NCBI GenBank assembly: GCA_000320545.1
Contig: ADNK01001279.1
Span: 62,001 to 126,000 of the forward strand
DNA from: Bigelowiella natans CCMP2755
Lineage: Eukaryota; Cercozoa; Chlorarachniophyceae
Length of the DNA: 64,000 nucleotides
Reading direction: 5' to 3'
The notes under the pieces were generated by a model, which saw only the letters and a list, made by a program, of their open reading frames with translations, was not told where the DNA came from and did no database searches. This document shows, one piece after another, positions 12,378 to 23,920 of this stretch. The first letter of the stretch is position 1, and every line of letters starts with the position of its first letter. The position numbers and the translations under genes are program-made.

Positions 12378-13657
12378 AATGTACATCAAAGATTTTGTGC
12401 AATTGTTGCACCGTATCATAGTTGAAGAATTATAGATAAATGTAATCTTTTCTGTATGAATTCCTTTTTGGAGTGAGTTAGACTTCGATGATTGCTCTTA
12501 TATGGCATCCTCAGTAGTGTTTGCTGAAATTATCTGTTTATTCGCAGCGCCCACCCACTGAACTGCCGTTGTCCCTTTTTTGCACGATAAACATATAATA
12601 CGATCACAAAACTTCGCGAACATTCATCGATTTATCGGTTGATACAGTTGACTTGTATGTTCGTTTCCACTTGTTGTTCTACCGCACACTTCGTATTCCT
12701 CCCACGTGCATTATGTCAGAAATTGGATCCGTCTACACGCGAGGCTCTTCACCAATCGAAATTAGACCGCATATTCTCTTTTGTTCACGAAATGCCAACG
12801 TGAGATATAAGAATGCTGCTACTGCTGCTGATGATGATTATGATATATTCCTGATCTAACATAATCGATGCAGTATATACACTCATGATTGTGTCGTGGC
12901 ATGTCTATTTCTATTGATGTTCAGATTCCAGCGGTTCTCAACAATGATTGTGGGTGAGGTGCGAAAAGGCCTACCACCGTTGGCTGTCGTCCCAAACTTA
13001 AATACTCCAGCTCTATGTGAGTGAGTCAGTCTATCACTGAGTTCGGAAAATAAATGCTATAATAAAAATAAAGTTTAGTATTTAATCCTCAGTATATCAG
13101 TATCTGTCTTCTTCTTCATCATAATCATCATCAAGATAATCACAAACACGCAATGCGAATCAGCCCAAGTGTTGGAACTTTTATTTTTTACTTAATCTCA
13201 TACATCGGTTACTAAGTCACCACTTCTAATTCTTTCGTTTTGATCGTTCTGTTGTCTCATCGTCGACTTCTGCATCATCAGCATCATCATCAACAGCATT
13301 CTCATACTACTTATCCTCACCATATAAGTGCTTAGGTGGACGAGATGTCTTGCCCTTCCTAATCAGATCGCTACGGTGGCACTGCGAATCCGCCGCAGTA
13401 TCCTCAACAGAACAGCTGAACGTAATAAACGGAAAAGGGCTGGGCAGAGGAAGAATGGGAGGAGGAAGAAGAGACGCCAAGGGGGGGGAAGAGAAGAAGA
13501 TTACCACAGAGACCATGACAAAGGAATAGGCATACAGTTGCAGCAACAGTCGAATGATGATGACGACAACAACGGAGACGATGATGAAGATGATCATATA
13601 GAAGAAAAGGGTAAGCAGTGCGTGATACTGTGCGTGAACAGCCGTAGGCGTAAGTAA

Positions 13658-13723
<66 letters not shown>

Positions 13724-14684
13724 CTAGAGGAAAACATTATGGTGGTAGCACGAGGTTGGGCCTTTATATAGTAGTTGTTCTATTCGAAAGCACCATGTCG
13801 TTAGTCGTCGAGAGTCGTTAGTCGTTGATTGATATTAGCAATTGCCGTCAATGTCTATGTCTTACTATTCAATCCTAGGATCTTCCCACTCTTTCTAAGC
13901 ACACACACACACACACACACACATACGCATGCATGCACATGCATACACATGATTGATCAATCATTCTATCCTATCAACAAAATAATGAGGTCATATTATC
14001 TTTTCCAACTGACAACATTTTCTTCTAATCACTCGGTGGTTTGTGCTTGCTTTTGGCAGAAATAGACGTAGTGAGCTACCTCGTAGCAGCTCTCTCGCTT
14101 GAGCGGTATACCAAGGATAGGGATGGGAACGAGAATCGTAGCACCAAAGACGATGATCGGCAGCAAAATCAAGAAAAACTGGAACAATCACTATTTCTCT
14201 CATGGATGGGTAAGCAGCTACAACATAATGATTCGAATTTCGACAACACACCTCCTCCTTTCCTACGAAACTATGAGCTTATTCCTTTCTACCCATCACC
14301 ATCAGAGAGACTAGAAGCTAGTGAGCGATCAGGGGATCAATCATTATTGTCTACTACTACGTCACCTTTCAAATCAACATCTTCTGGAGATAGAAGCACA
14401 GACTACTATGAGCATCATACCCAAGTAATCATAAGGGGGAAAAGCAGCGACTCCAATATCAGATTGCAGCTACGGGTGAACGGAGAAGCAGCGTGGAAAA
14501 TTCGGGAGATTTATTGCATGCATCTTTACGGGATGAGGAGAAAGTGGCCTCATTTTAGAAGAAAGAGTACGATGACGCCATTTGAGGTCAGCAACTTCTC
14601 CGCTGCTGAGAAAAACAGATACCTCCAATATGCGAAAGCGCGCTTCCAAGACCTCCCGAATGAAGTGTACAAGGGCAGCGGCAT

Positions 14685-14717
<33 letters not shown>

Positions 14718-15251
14718 ATTGTTACCTGAAGAAGAATTAGCAACACACACTAGTCACGACGATGACGATGACGACGACGATGAAGATTGCAATGTTGCCA
14801 GTATTTTGTGACCATCATCTTCCATTACTCTTCCTTTCCTCTGACATTGCTTCCTCCCCCTCAACAAGGGTTCACTTACTGCGCTTTAATTTGATAAATC
14901 CAATATTGAAATAGAATCACGTATTCACACACACACACACACACACACACAAACATACACATACACACACATTTAATCACCAAATCACCCATCTTGCTTG
15001 TTTTCTTTCAAATTTTCCTTGTTCGAAATGGTGATAAGGGATTGCTTAGGATGGATGGAAACTAGCTTGCAACATCGTAACCGGTCTCGCATAAAATACA
15101 ACCAAGTGCACGAATACTCGGAAAAGAAGGCAGCGCCCTCACTAATTTTGTCATCTGAAGTCAAGCGGAACGACCTTCAGTTGTCTGTATCGCAACAGCA
15201 GCAGCAGCAGCAGCAGCAGAGAATAAATGACACTCAGAATCATTTCTCAAT

Positions 15252-15286
<35 letters not shown>

Positions 15287-15536
15287 TATCAGTTCCAGAC
15301 CAACAGTGGGATTCTATCAATATATTCTCCCATAAAAACTATCGAAAGGTAATATGAGTACTGGTAATTAATTGTTGTGTAATTTTTACTTTATCCATTT
15401 CCTTTTTAGGTTGTGTTCCTGTGTGCGAGTATTGTCATTAATGACGAAAGGGATGTTCATGAGCGGTTTGTAATTTCTAGAAATAATAATATTTCTAAGC
15501 AAATACATTTTTTATGTTTATAGGTGAGATTATACT

Positions 15537-15540
<4 letters not shown>
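10271..15540 (+). CDS. TAF1B: TAF1B/Rrn7-like RNA polymerase I initiation factor
   Basis: Predicted core-factor/SL1 subunit that helps place RNA polymerase I at rDNA promoters, a TFIIB-like protein. Exon 10271-10390 encodes a zinc ribbon (CPNC...CRRC) and exon 10507-10716 a Lys-rich linker; both are phase 0. The first cyclin-like fold includes 11800-12005 (LHYAHTLAAVYL), 12247-12334 (SCRIWRV with ADIWRMTCEGKIPYFNIMP, the family's DLxRWxxEGKIPY-like block), 12648-12799 and 12874-13016. Later exons are about 13330-13612, 14060-14687 (EIDVVSYLVAALSLERYTKD, then FLSWMGKQL) and 15030 to about 15350 plus a last part near 15411-15540 (SHKNYRKVVFLCASIV). Exons between 10717 and 11799 and at 13.3 kb are not resolved. 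The end is approximate. The zinc ribbon, EGKIPY block and order make the family call fairly secure. Confidence 0.75.
12333..12371. repeat. TG microsatellite starting at a 5' splice site
   Basis: The exon ends ATTATGCCG and the intron opens GTATGTGTGTG, running straight into a long TG array. The array therefore begins at the donor of the TAF1B-like gene. Confidence 0.85.
13661..13723. repeat. TG then GA compound microsatellite
   Basis: A TG run changes directly into a long GA run, within an intron of the TAF1B-like gene. Confidence 0.9.
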
Positions 15541-15544
<4 letters not shown>

Positions 15545-15574
<30 letters not shown>

Positions 15575-16431
15575 TTGGTAGAATTGATGGAAAGCTGTGA
15601 CAAGCATTCGTGTGTTTAAGAGAATCTGAACTTTGAGCAGTTTACATGTTTGCCCTTCTACTGCTGATGTTTTGTGACCAATCATTCATCAATTCAGGGT
15701 CTTGGAAGTCCTTGCCCTTTTTAAGAAATTCATCAGCACTGAGCTAGCAGTGAGTTATTCGAGGCAGAATGACATGCGCTAGCATGATGAGATCTAGAGA
15801 TGCTAGGATGGTGCGTCCCACTGAAGCAAAGAAACATCAATGATTTAATGAGCATAGCACATTGAAAGTCTGCATGTAGCTAGCTAGGTAGGTCTCAATG
15901 TCTGCGCTTGACATGCTAGCATGTCATCATGTTCTAGTGTTCATCGTACGCGCTAGCACGCTGATTATGCGATTTAGCTAGCTTGCTAGATCTAGCTACT
16001 AGCTAGTCGATAGTCTAGCTAGCTAGTATAGTCACCAGTATACTACTAGCATAGCATCGATGCGAGCAATCCATCTGAATGACACAATCTAGCAGTGTGC
16101 GCATGTGTGTCACATCGCATGGCGGCAAGACTTGAAGAGCTCTAGAGCTAGATGGATCGCCGGTCACGCTCTATAGCAGCGCTCTGCAGCTAGAATTCTA
16201 AAATTGCTTTTGTTGGTCCACATGTTGCATGGTAGCACAGCACATACGCTTAAGAGTGTCGTTACATGTCGAGTGATTCTAATAAGCATGCTCGTCATGC
16301 AAATACAACCGAAAGCAAGTTTGTAGAATTTCAGATTATACTAGCTTTGCTTGTACAGATGCATGCGCTCATAGACGCAGCGATAATATTTAGTCGATCC
16401 TATCCCGACACTTCAGATTTACTGAAACTAA
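15545..16431. other. intergenic island rich in CTAGCTAG words
   Basis: Lies between the TAF1B-like gene and psaF (tail to tail). After a TG array at 15541-15570 it is microsatellite-free and crowded with palindromic CTAGCTAGC and TGCTAGCA words, for example 15880-16025. No coding signal seen. Confidence 0.6.
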
Positions 16432-17558
16432 TTACTTAGCACTGACGGTGACGTCAGAAGCCTTAGCGGTGAGGTCTCCATTCTTAGCCCTAATAAATGT
16501 AATCAGAAACATGAAAACCAACATCTGTAGGTAATTATTAATGGAGAAAAACTTACTCCTTCCATGCTTCAATTGGCCAAGCAGCACCCCCAAGCATAGC
16601 TTTAGACATGCGACCCATGTCAAGAACAATTTCGGTTTGCTGAATAGTAAGAAAGTGATTAGAAGTATGATCTTTTTTAACGAATCTTAATTTCTAACCG
16701 TAGGCTTAGCTTCTTCGTTCCTGTTTCCTCGAATGTACTTACGTCCAGCCCATCCAATCCATCCATTGATGTAAAGGAAAGCAAGAGCAGGGATTGCGAA
16801 TTCTCCTTCGTGTCCACGGAATTCAGGACCAACAATAAGGTGTGGAAGTCCATCAGGGCCGCAAAGAAGGGAGGTCTTGCCGTAACTGTAATTTGGTTTA
16901 TTCGGTGATTAATTATGCAACTCTAAAAGCCCTAATCCCAATTAAAGTCGTTAATCTATATATTACGCGTCAAAGCGCTTCTTCGTCCTATCGATGCGGT
17001 TTGAAAGCTCGAGGTATCCAGGGGTTCCCTCAGGAGTCTTCTTCAGCTGCTTCTCGAGAGCCTTAACCTGTACCACAAAATTGGGTCACAAACAAATCAT
17101 GCAAATTATATTTCAAAATATTGACCTCTTTAGTCTCGCGCTTTTTGAAAGCAGGGTTTTCCGAGCACTTAGTGAGGCCGGAGACATCTGCATGAGCTCC
17201 GCCAGCCATGGCAAGAGCACCCATACCAGCCATTGCAAGACCAGCAGCAGCCTGGAATGTGGAACAGATTAAAAATTAAAAAGTCCGAATTTAGACTTTT
17301 AATTTTTTTCTATGAAAGTGCATAGACTGTATAGGGAAAAAGTGCATAACAATGTGCAGCTACAATTTACTGTACTTATTCATTGTAGCAGGTACCCCCG
17401 CATTTCATTTCATAAATTACCTTCTTTGGTAGGCTATCCTTGGCTGCGCTTACAGCTGTACGTGAAGGGAGAGCGGTTCTCATTCTAGCAACAGTGGAGC
17501 GCATAGGGCGGGCGGCAACAAGGCCAAAGCAAAGAAGGGCGAGAGAGCGGGGCAGCAT
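16432..17558 (-). CDS. psaF: photosystem I subunit III precursor (PsaF), plastid-targeted
   Basis: PsaF docks plastocyanin or cytochrome c6 on the lumenal side of photosystem I. Six exons close in frame: 17421-17558, 17126-17251, 16967-17067, 16699-16885, 16557-16639 and 16432-16489, giving 230 residues. Residues 1-17 form a signal peptide ([13 protein letters not shown]), 18-46 are basic and Ser/Thr-rich, and an Ala/Met/Gly-rich stretch ending AHA is the likely lumenal cleavage site. The mature part starts [14 protein letters not shown], then has [12 protein letters not shown], the membrane segment [16 protein letters not shown] and the tail ending SDVTVSAK. The Lys-rich N-terminal helix is of the green-lineage type. 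A GTAAGT string at about 16740 inside exon 4 is not spliced, as the frame reads through. Bipartite targeting indicates a secondary plastid. Confidence 0.96.
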
Positions 17559-18485
17559 GTTTCCTATGTTTCAACTTCTGGCGTTAATCCTAAGCTTCAG
17601 CCTTTTTCCTGTATTCTTGGTAATTTCTGAAGAGGAATTATACAGAGGTTTTATTCTCCGACCATGTGCTTTTGTTGTCGTAGATAAATAGATGAAGCTA
17701 ATTTGGTTTTATGAATACATATTGAACGACTGACACGGCCTCGTGACACGCAAGAGCAATCTTTCAGATTCAAAGTATATCAAAGAAAGGAGCAAAGGAT
17801 CTAAATTTAGCTATACGACAAATCTAAAGAGAAGACGGTTCATAAATCATAATTGGTTATTCTTCTAAGAACATGTAATTAATGTAAATTCTAATTTGAA
17901 ACTTGATACAGCGAAAAATCAAGCCTTGATGGGCTCAAATAGTGCATAAATTACCTTCATTTTGGTAATCGTCACGAAATAGAAGAGTTCATCACTGAAA
18001 CGTAGGTGATTTTTGAGTGAAATTGCCCGCGGTGGTCCGTTATGGAATTAATAATAATTCAACCTCAAAAGTTGACGCACAAATGCACATGTCATTGTTA
18101 CTATGACATGATACGACATTTCCTTGAAGTCGTCTATACAAAAAAATAGGGTTCATGTTTTTAATATAAATATTTGGCCACATATATATATCTTAATTAA
18201 GGCATTTTACCATAACCCCACTCTTTCGGTCTTGGCTCTTTTGGTAGTTGGGGAAACTTGGCCTGTTCCCGAGAAGAATGTAAACAAAATTTCCTCAATT
18301 TGTTTCATATTTGCAAATTCGGAGCGCATTTGCAGGAAAAACCATAGTACTTGAAAAGATGCCAAGTAATGAAGAGAACTAGAAGAATGCCTTTTCTGGC
18401 ATAAAATGTATGCGGTTTTACTCGTATCCAGGCTTGCAAATTTGGTGTCGTACGAGCGTAGATATCATATACTAAAGTACACAAC
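17559..18485. promoter_or_regulatory. shared upstream region of psaF and the 587-residue protein gene
   Basis: The two genes diverge from this stretch of about 930 bp. No coding signal was found, and no clear TATA box or repeated motif. An in-frame stop at 18459 (TAG) precedes the ATG at 18486, supporting that start. Confidence 0.45.
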
Positions 18486-20258
18486 ATGGATTCCATTAGG
18501 CATTCTTGGATTGTTAGGAGACCAACAGATACTGTTGATAAAATCTTGGATTCTGTATTAGCGACATACATTCATGTATGTCGTATCGTACAAACGCAAA
18601 TCTCGATTCGCAAGGGCACAATGTCTTCTGCAGGTGTCCCTCTTGAATCGTATTCTGATGCAACAATTTGAGCCTTGTTTTTTTTTAGCAGAGAGTGGAG
18701 TGTTATTTCCTTCTGATGGTTCAAGACGTTCAACTACGGCATTTGGAATTGGATTTCTTAAATCCATTGCGAAATCTTTTGGAGGACCAAAGCCTTCGGA
18801 AGGGTCATCAGATCCGAAGAAATGGCGCTGGGGGTAAATTGTGCCACTTACGTGATCCTTTCCCTTGCATGACTATCTTGTGGAATATTTTAGTTGTTTT
18901 TTCTGTTCAAAAGCTCATTATATCGCAATTCAATAATTTTCACAGGTACATGCCACACTTGGTCGCGTCTGTAATGGCCCTAGCAAACGCTGACAGCAAA
19001 ACTGCACTTTCTGGCACTGCAAACGTTCTGGACCATGTGTACAAGTAACGAAACAAATTTTACTGTTGTTTGTACTAGTATTAATTCTTGATGTATCTTT
19101 GCTGCCAGTGGAATGAGATTCGTAGACCCCAACAGTGGGGTTGAGATGTCGCTAGCTCAAGCAATGAAGAAAAAGAGAGCCAAGGTCCGTACCTTTCAAT
19201 GCATGTAGATTCATTTATGGCTAAATATTTTTATAAATTAAAGGAGGGAGCTTTTTTGACGGAGACTGTGGTGGGAGAAAAGCCATTAGCGAAGTGCTCT
19301 GATCTGATCGTGCCATATAATCCCAATCTCCAACCAGGCAGACCTTACCGTGGATCAGAGCTGGTTTGTAATATTAATTTCCGTATATTTCATACAAATT
19401 ACTACTGTTTGATACAATTATTGCATGAAATAATAAAAAAATAGTAACTTCCATCCACAATTTATGTATTCAGAGGGAGCTTGTTTCTGAATGGGCCAAG
19501 GATGGGAACATTGAGAAGTAGTACGTCGTCGTCGTCGCCCTTTCGAATGGATCGGGAAATACGTATTTTCGCAACTAGTGCACCTACTACTACTACTATT
19601 ACTACTACTTAAAAATAATGAAGTGCCCATCACTCTCCTTATGCATGTTGAATTCAATATGTCAGGTCAGCGGTACATTCGGTGGACTTCTTCTCAAGCT
19701 TGAAAGAGGTAGTAATAAGATGGGAAAAGCATCTTCTAGTGACGAAAATTCATAGAGGTTTTAATACAATGCGAAATTTGGGTGCTAGTGCAGCAGCGGA
19801 AAGCAATAAGTAGATAGGAATCACAGTGAACTAATAAACCGGCATCCTTGTCCTACATACAGTTAAATTTGAAAGGAAAGTGTTTCGTGCTTCTTGGCGC
19901 GTCCTCGGAAATGGTATGAAAACAATAGCCATGTGATGATAATGCAGTGAGCTGCACAACCAAACACATTGAGCATGGTATTTTTATTATTTACAGGGTC
20001 CTTTGGAGTATTTACTTGGATATGGAGCAACGGTGCTGGCTGTAGCTCGTCCGGATGGAAAGTTGTTGCAGTAGCACTTGTAGTAGTAGTAGTAGTAGTA
20101 GCAGCAGCAGCAGCAGCAGTACTATTAAGAAGGAAGTAAGTTTATTTTTGGATAACGAGGAGAAGGACCTACAAGAGCCAATAATAATAATTCATGTAGT
20201 GATTGAAATACGTACAGAATAGATGTCACACCTACCACAAGCAATCTATCCTCACGAT

Positions 20259-20298
<40 letters not shown>

Positions 20299-21358
20299 CT
20301 TTTGAGAAACATCATATCTATCTATCTACTGCTACTATGATAAAGAAAACCAAAATGGGACCGAATCAAGTCGCTTGCCAGGAATTCTGCTGGTACTATG
20401 TGCTGCCTACTTGTTTGCTATCACTCTCTGATGCTTCGATAGAAGAGTAGAACACACTCCTACGATTAAGATCCCCAATTCATCGACAACAACATAAACA
20501 ACATGTTGTATTGTTGCTCAGGAAAGCTTCTCTGCCCCTGTAAGAAGGATGCGGGGAATAACGGTAACAAGGGGGTTGTAGTAGGCGCAGATCTACTAAA
20601 GGACACGCCAGCACTCGCAGAGTGGATATCCGAGACGGCACCGATGGACAAAGAGCTCTATATCTGCTCCTACGCGTACATGGATGGAGGCATGTTCGTG
20701 CGAGTCTCTGCTGCCATGGATGCAATCATTAGACGGGTTGCAGAGGAGAGGAAGAGGAGGAAGGAGGAGGAAAAGAAGGACAATTATGACGATAGTGTGC
20801 GTCTGGTTTACATCGACACGCCAACCCATCCACATGTGGTGCCGGTGGAATGCAAGGCTATATCCAACATGTAGTTAGTTAGAACCTCCTTCGTTACCAC
20901 CCTGCTTTAGCTATTTGTCGTCATCGTTAGCATCATCATCATCATTGCTACTACTACATTGAAAACAAAGTTGTTAGTGATAAGTCTCTCTTCCTTTAAT
21001 CGTCCTATCCTAACACTATTGATCGCAATCATCATTCTTTCTTCTAAGTATCCTACTCGATGTACTACTCGATAGGCACTACCAAAGCGCGTCTCTCTTC
21101 CAGAAGATCTTCCAAGCTCTAGGGGTAGTAGTAGGAGGCACAGTGTACAAATAAGTTATTACTGAGCAGTATTATCTATCATCGCGTGATCTTGATTATT
21201 ATTATGATTCTCAATTTGTATTATTGTTCTGATGGGTAGGTCTTGAAGCCGAACGGATATGTTTCTGTCCCAGCAGCAGCAGCAGCAGCCAAAAAATCAC
21301 CATCGTCATCTTCATCTGGGGAGCTGCTATGTGACGGGCTTCTTCCTTTTCAAGGTGC

Positions 21359-21392
<34 letters not shown>

Positions 21393-21869
21393 TCGACATG
21401 GCGAGTGCAGCAACAGCACCATATATGCAATATAACTGCAACCTCTGATGCTTCTTCTTCATCATCTTCTTCTTCTTCTTCTTCTTCTTCTACTACAAGC
21501 TACTACTATACAGCTTTCATCGGTGTGCTGTCATTACCACCCTCCCTTCCTCCCTCTCTCCTCCTCCACCCCCCCCCCTCTCTTTATTGTGAATGTATGT
21601 CTTTGACAGATTGATCTTCTCTATCATTTATTTTTTGTGTGATTCTCTCATCATCATCATCTCACAGGGCCTAACTATGCTGTTGGAAAGCTGCTCCAAC
21701 GTATTCGAGCTATGAACGCTTATCTCAATGGATGGAAGGTGTCGATTACCGTAGGACCGGGAACAGCAACAAATAGTGTCCTCCATGCCAAACTGGCAGC
21801 TAAAGCGGTGAAATACATGTACGTTTCTTCCTAAACGCTAATCAAAGAATAAACAGCTTATAGGAGAGA

Positions 21870-21914
<45 letters not shown>

Positions 21915-22360
21915 TACAGCAATTGTTTGTTTTCTATTGCTGTTACTGTTACTTTGTATTGGCCTCTTAAACCGATGATACTTTCGGAACGTTGGCGACT
22001 TTAGCGATATATCGTGTTTGTTGGATGTGATCAGGCACAATTTTAGGCCAAACGAGTTTTTTTTGGTTGAAACGGTAATACTTGTAGTTGCAGAAATCAT
22101 GGTCAATATGGTGCGAGGAGGAAGCACCATGTTTGTTTGAACAAAAGAGGAGGAGGAGGAAGAGGACGAGGAGAGATAAGGGCTTTTATTTACCGTGTTT
22201 AGTGTTTGAACGTATACTACTACAACAATATATCTGTCCCCATCATCATATCAACAACACAACAACACAACAACAACAACAACAACAACCCAAAAACCTT
22301 GTAGTTTCGGTTTTGATAAGGCGTCCAACAAAAGCGCCATATTCGTCCTCATCCTCATCC

Positions 22361-22394
<34 letters not shown>

Positions 22395-22755
22395 TGTCGC
22401 CGTCCTCGTCTTTGCCGTCGTCGTAATCACCATGTACCCTATCCTCCTCCTCCTCCTCCTCCTCCTCCTCCTCCTCTTTCTCCTCTTCCTCTCACTCCCC
22501 CTCCCCCCCCCCTTTCGAAGGTGAAGCCACTGTTGTTCATCTTTCTCGTTAATGATCTGCTGAACCCGAAGTCTCGGGTAGGAATAACTGTGCATGCTGC
22601 TGTATGGACTACATTGTCGCTGTCTTTCATCACTTGTTCCACGTTTAGTATGTTGTCACAACTGTGCTTGATTTTCTGTGTAATGGGTTGCTGCAGCAGC
22701 AGTGCTTTACTTCTGTAGTACAAGTAGGCATGGTCGCATTATTTATATATCAATA

Positions 22756-22786
<31 letters not shown>

Positions 22787-23162
22787 TTGCATATGTAGTC
22801 AACCCCACCATCTGGAGGCGTAGTGAAAGCAGCAGATTTCTTCAAGGCGATCGTTGAAAACTCTTGGCATGGGTCTTCTTCGCCTTTCCACAGTCTATTT
22901 ATCATCCGTCCCCTTATTTTCTTTTTCGTCATTTAATTCTCCTTCATTTGGAGCTGCTGATGTATTTTGCTGAGGACCACTCTTTGGTTTGTTGTTTGTC
23001 ATATGCTCTATATATAGGGGGGTGTGGTGCAGCGCATACCTCATGCGATCAACTTCTAAAATCACGATGTTTTACTATGTTCTGGACAAATACGGCGCTC
23101 TCGGAGTTGCTCTTCTCATGGGGTTTGGGGTGGCTGTTTTGAGATCATTGGGTACCAATTAA
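18486..23162 (+). CDS. conserved Rossmann-like protein with C-terminal membrane anchor, unknown function
   Basis: Eighteen exons close in frame to 587 residues: 18486-18633, 18692-18833, 18946-19044, 19109-19184, 19244-19363, 19474-19517, 19666-19708, 19863-19913, 19997-20070, 20382-20392 (11 nt), 20522-20870, 21088-21124, 21240-21354, 21668-21818, 22047-22074, 22521-22577, 22799-22872 and 23018-23162. The block CFVLLGASSEMGPLEYLLGY with ATVLAVARP looks like a nucleotide-binding Rossmann turn. Later landmarks are YIDTPTHPHVVP, IFQALGVLKPNGYVSVP, GPGTATNSVLHAKLA, LVNDLLNPKS and ENSWHGGGVWCSAYLMRS. A hydrophobic segment (ALGVALLMGFGVAVL) 20 residues before the end suggests a tail anchor. The same order of blocks seems familiar from unnamed proteins of other protists, but I cannot name an enzyme. 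NAD(P) binding is inference. Introns hold nearly all the local microsatellites. Confidence 0.88.
20382..20392 (+). other. 11-nt micro-exon
   Basis: GAATTCTGCTG lies between TTGCCAG and GTACTATG. Without it, the phase-2 end of the exon at 20070 meets the exon at 20522 out of frame and hits a stop; with it the frame joins as LLQNSAGKLL. It is inferred from phase alone. Confidence 0.65.
21354..21667. repeat. intron built of TCA, TTC and C-rich microsatellites
   Basis: An intron of the 587-residue protein gene carrying (TCA)n near 21359-21391, (TTC)n near 21449-21491 and CCT/C runs near 21541-21580. It begins GTGCTCATCATC. Confidence 0.85.
21864..21907. repeat. GA microsatellite
   Basis: A long GA array in the intron between exons 21668-21818 and 22047-22074. 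Confidence 0.9.
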
Positions 23163-23920
23163 GTGGTTACGTTGATTTTTGCGTGCAGCGTTGCTGCTAA
23201 TTTCATTCTATTGAAGACATAAAGCAATGATCATAATAGCAGTTAAAAAGCGTTGCCATCCTCGCAATAATGCATATGATGAACTCTGCAAGGCAATAAC
23301 GGCTGGTGTAGTTGTTCATGGCGGCGAGGTCCTACCTACCGTGACAATGTGCTCAGCAGGTCAGCAGGGCTGATTCAGGCAGCCCAATAAGTACAGTCTC
23401 ATGACGTGTGACTTCGCTTGTACTGGAATAAGCGTTGGAGCAGCAATTATAATTTGCCGCAAAGTTGTGTTGCTTTGCATGGAAATGAACTCGCTGGCGT
23501 GGCTAGATCATCTAGCGCCCGACAAGGTTTATTTGTAGCTATATCATGGGTCCCTATACGGTACATATATGGCATACTGATGCGATTGTTAAAATTGAAT
23601 GACAGCCTGAGCAGACAAGCTAGCAAGACGCACGCGGAAAGCAACGCACGTTATATATGTGGCTGCGCAATACGGGTGCTCGGTGACGCTATGTTAGGTT
23701 TGCTACGACATTTGTGGTAGCTAGCATGCATCATCACCTGCTAGCCTGCTGCCACACACATGCGAGCTAGCAAGGCATGCATGCTCATGCATGGGACAAA
23801 TGGCAATTGTTCAACTAGATTCCATGAATAACTGAATAACTGCGTGCTCTGACAATGACAATCATTATGAGTTCTGTTGATTGATGCATATGTTGTAAAA
23901 ATGTACAGGCGCAATCGCCA
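23163..23920. other. intergenic island between convergent genes
   Basis: Tail-to-tail spacer between the 587-residue protein gene and CFAP58. Contains GCTAGC and GCATGC words (for example 23715-23795) and no microsatellite; no coding signal. Confidence 0.55.

Noticed and set aside
16735-16745. strong GTAAGT donor inside psaF exon 4
   Set aside because: Reading through gives the conserved GRKYIRGN to EAKPT stretch; splicing there would remove conserved residues.
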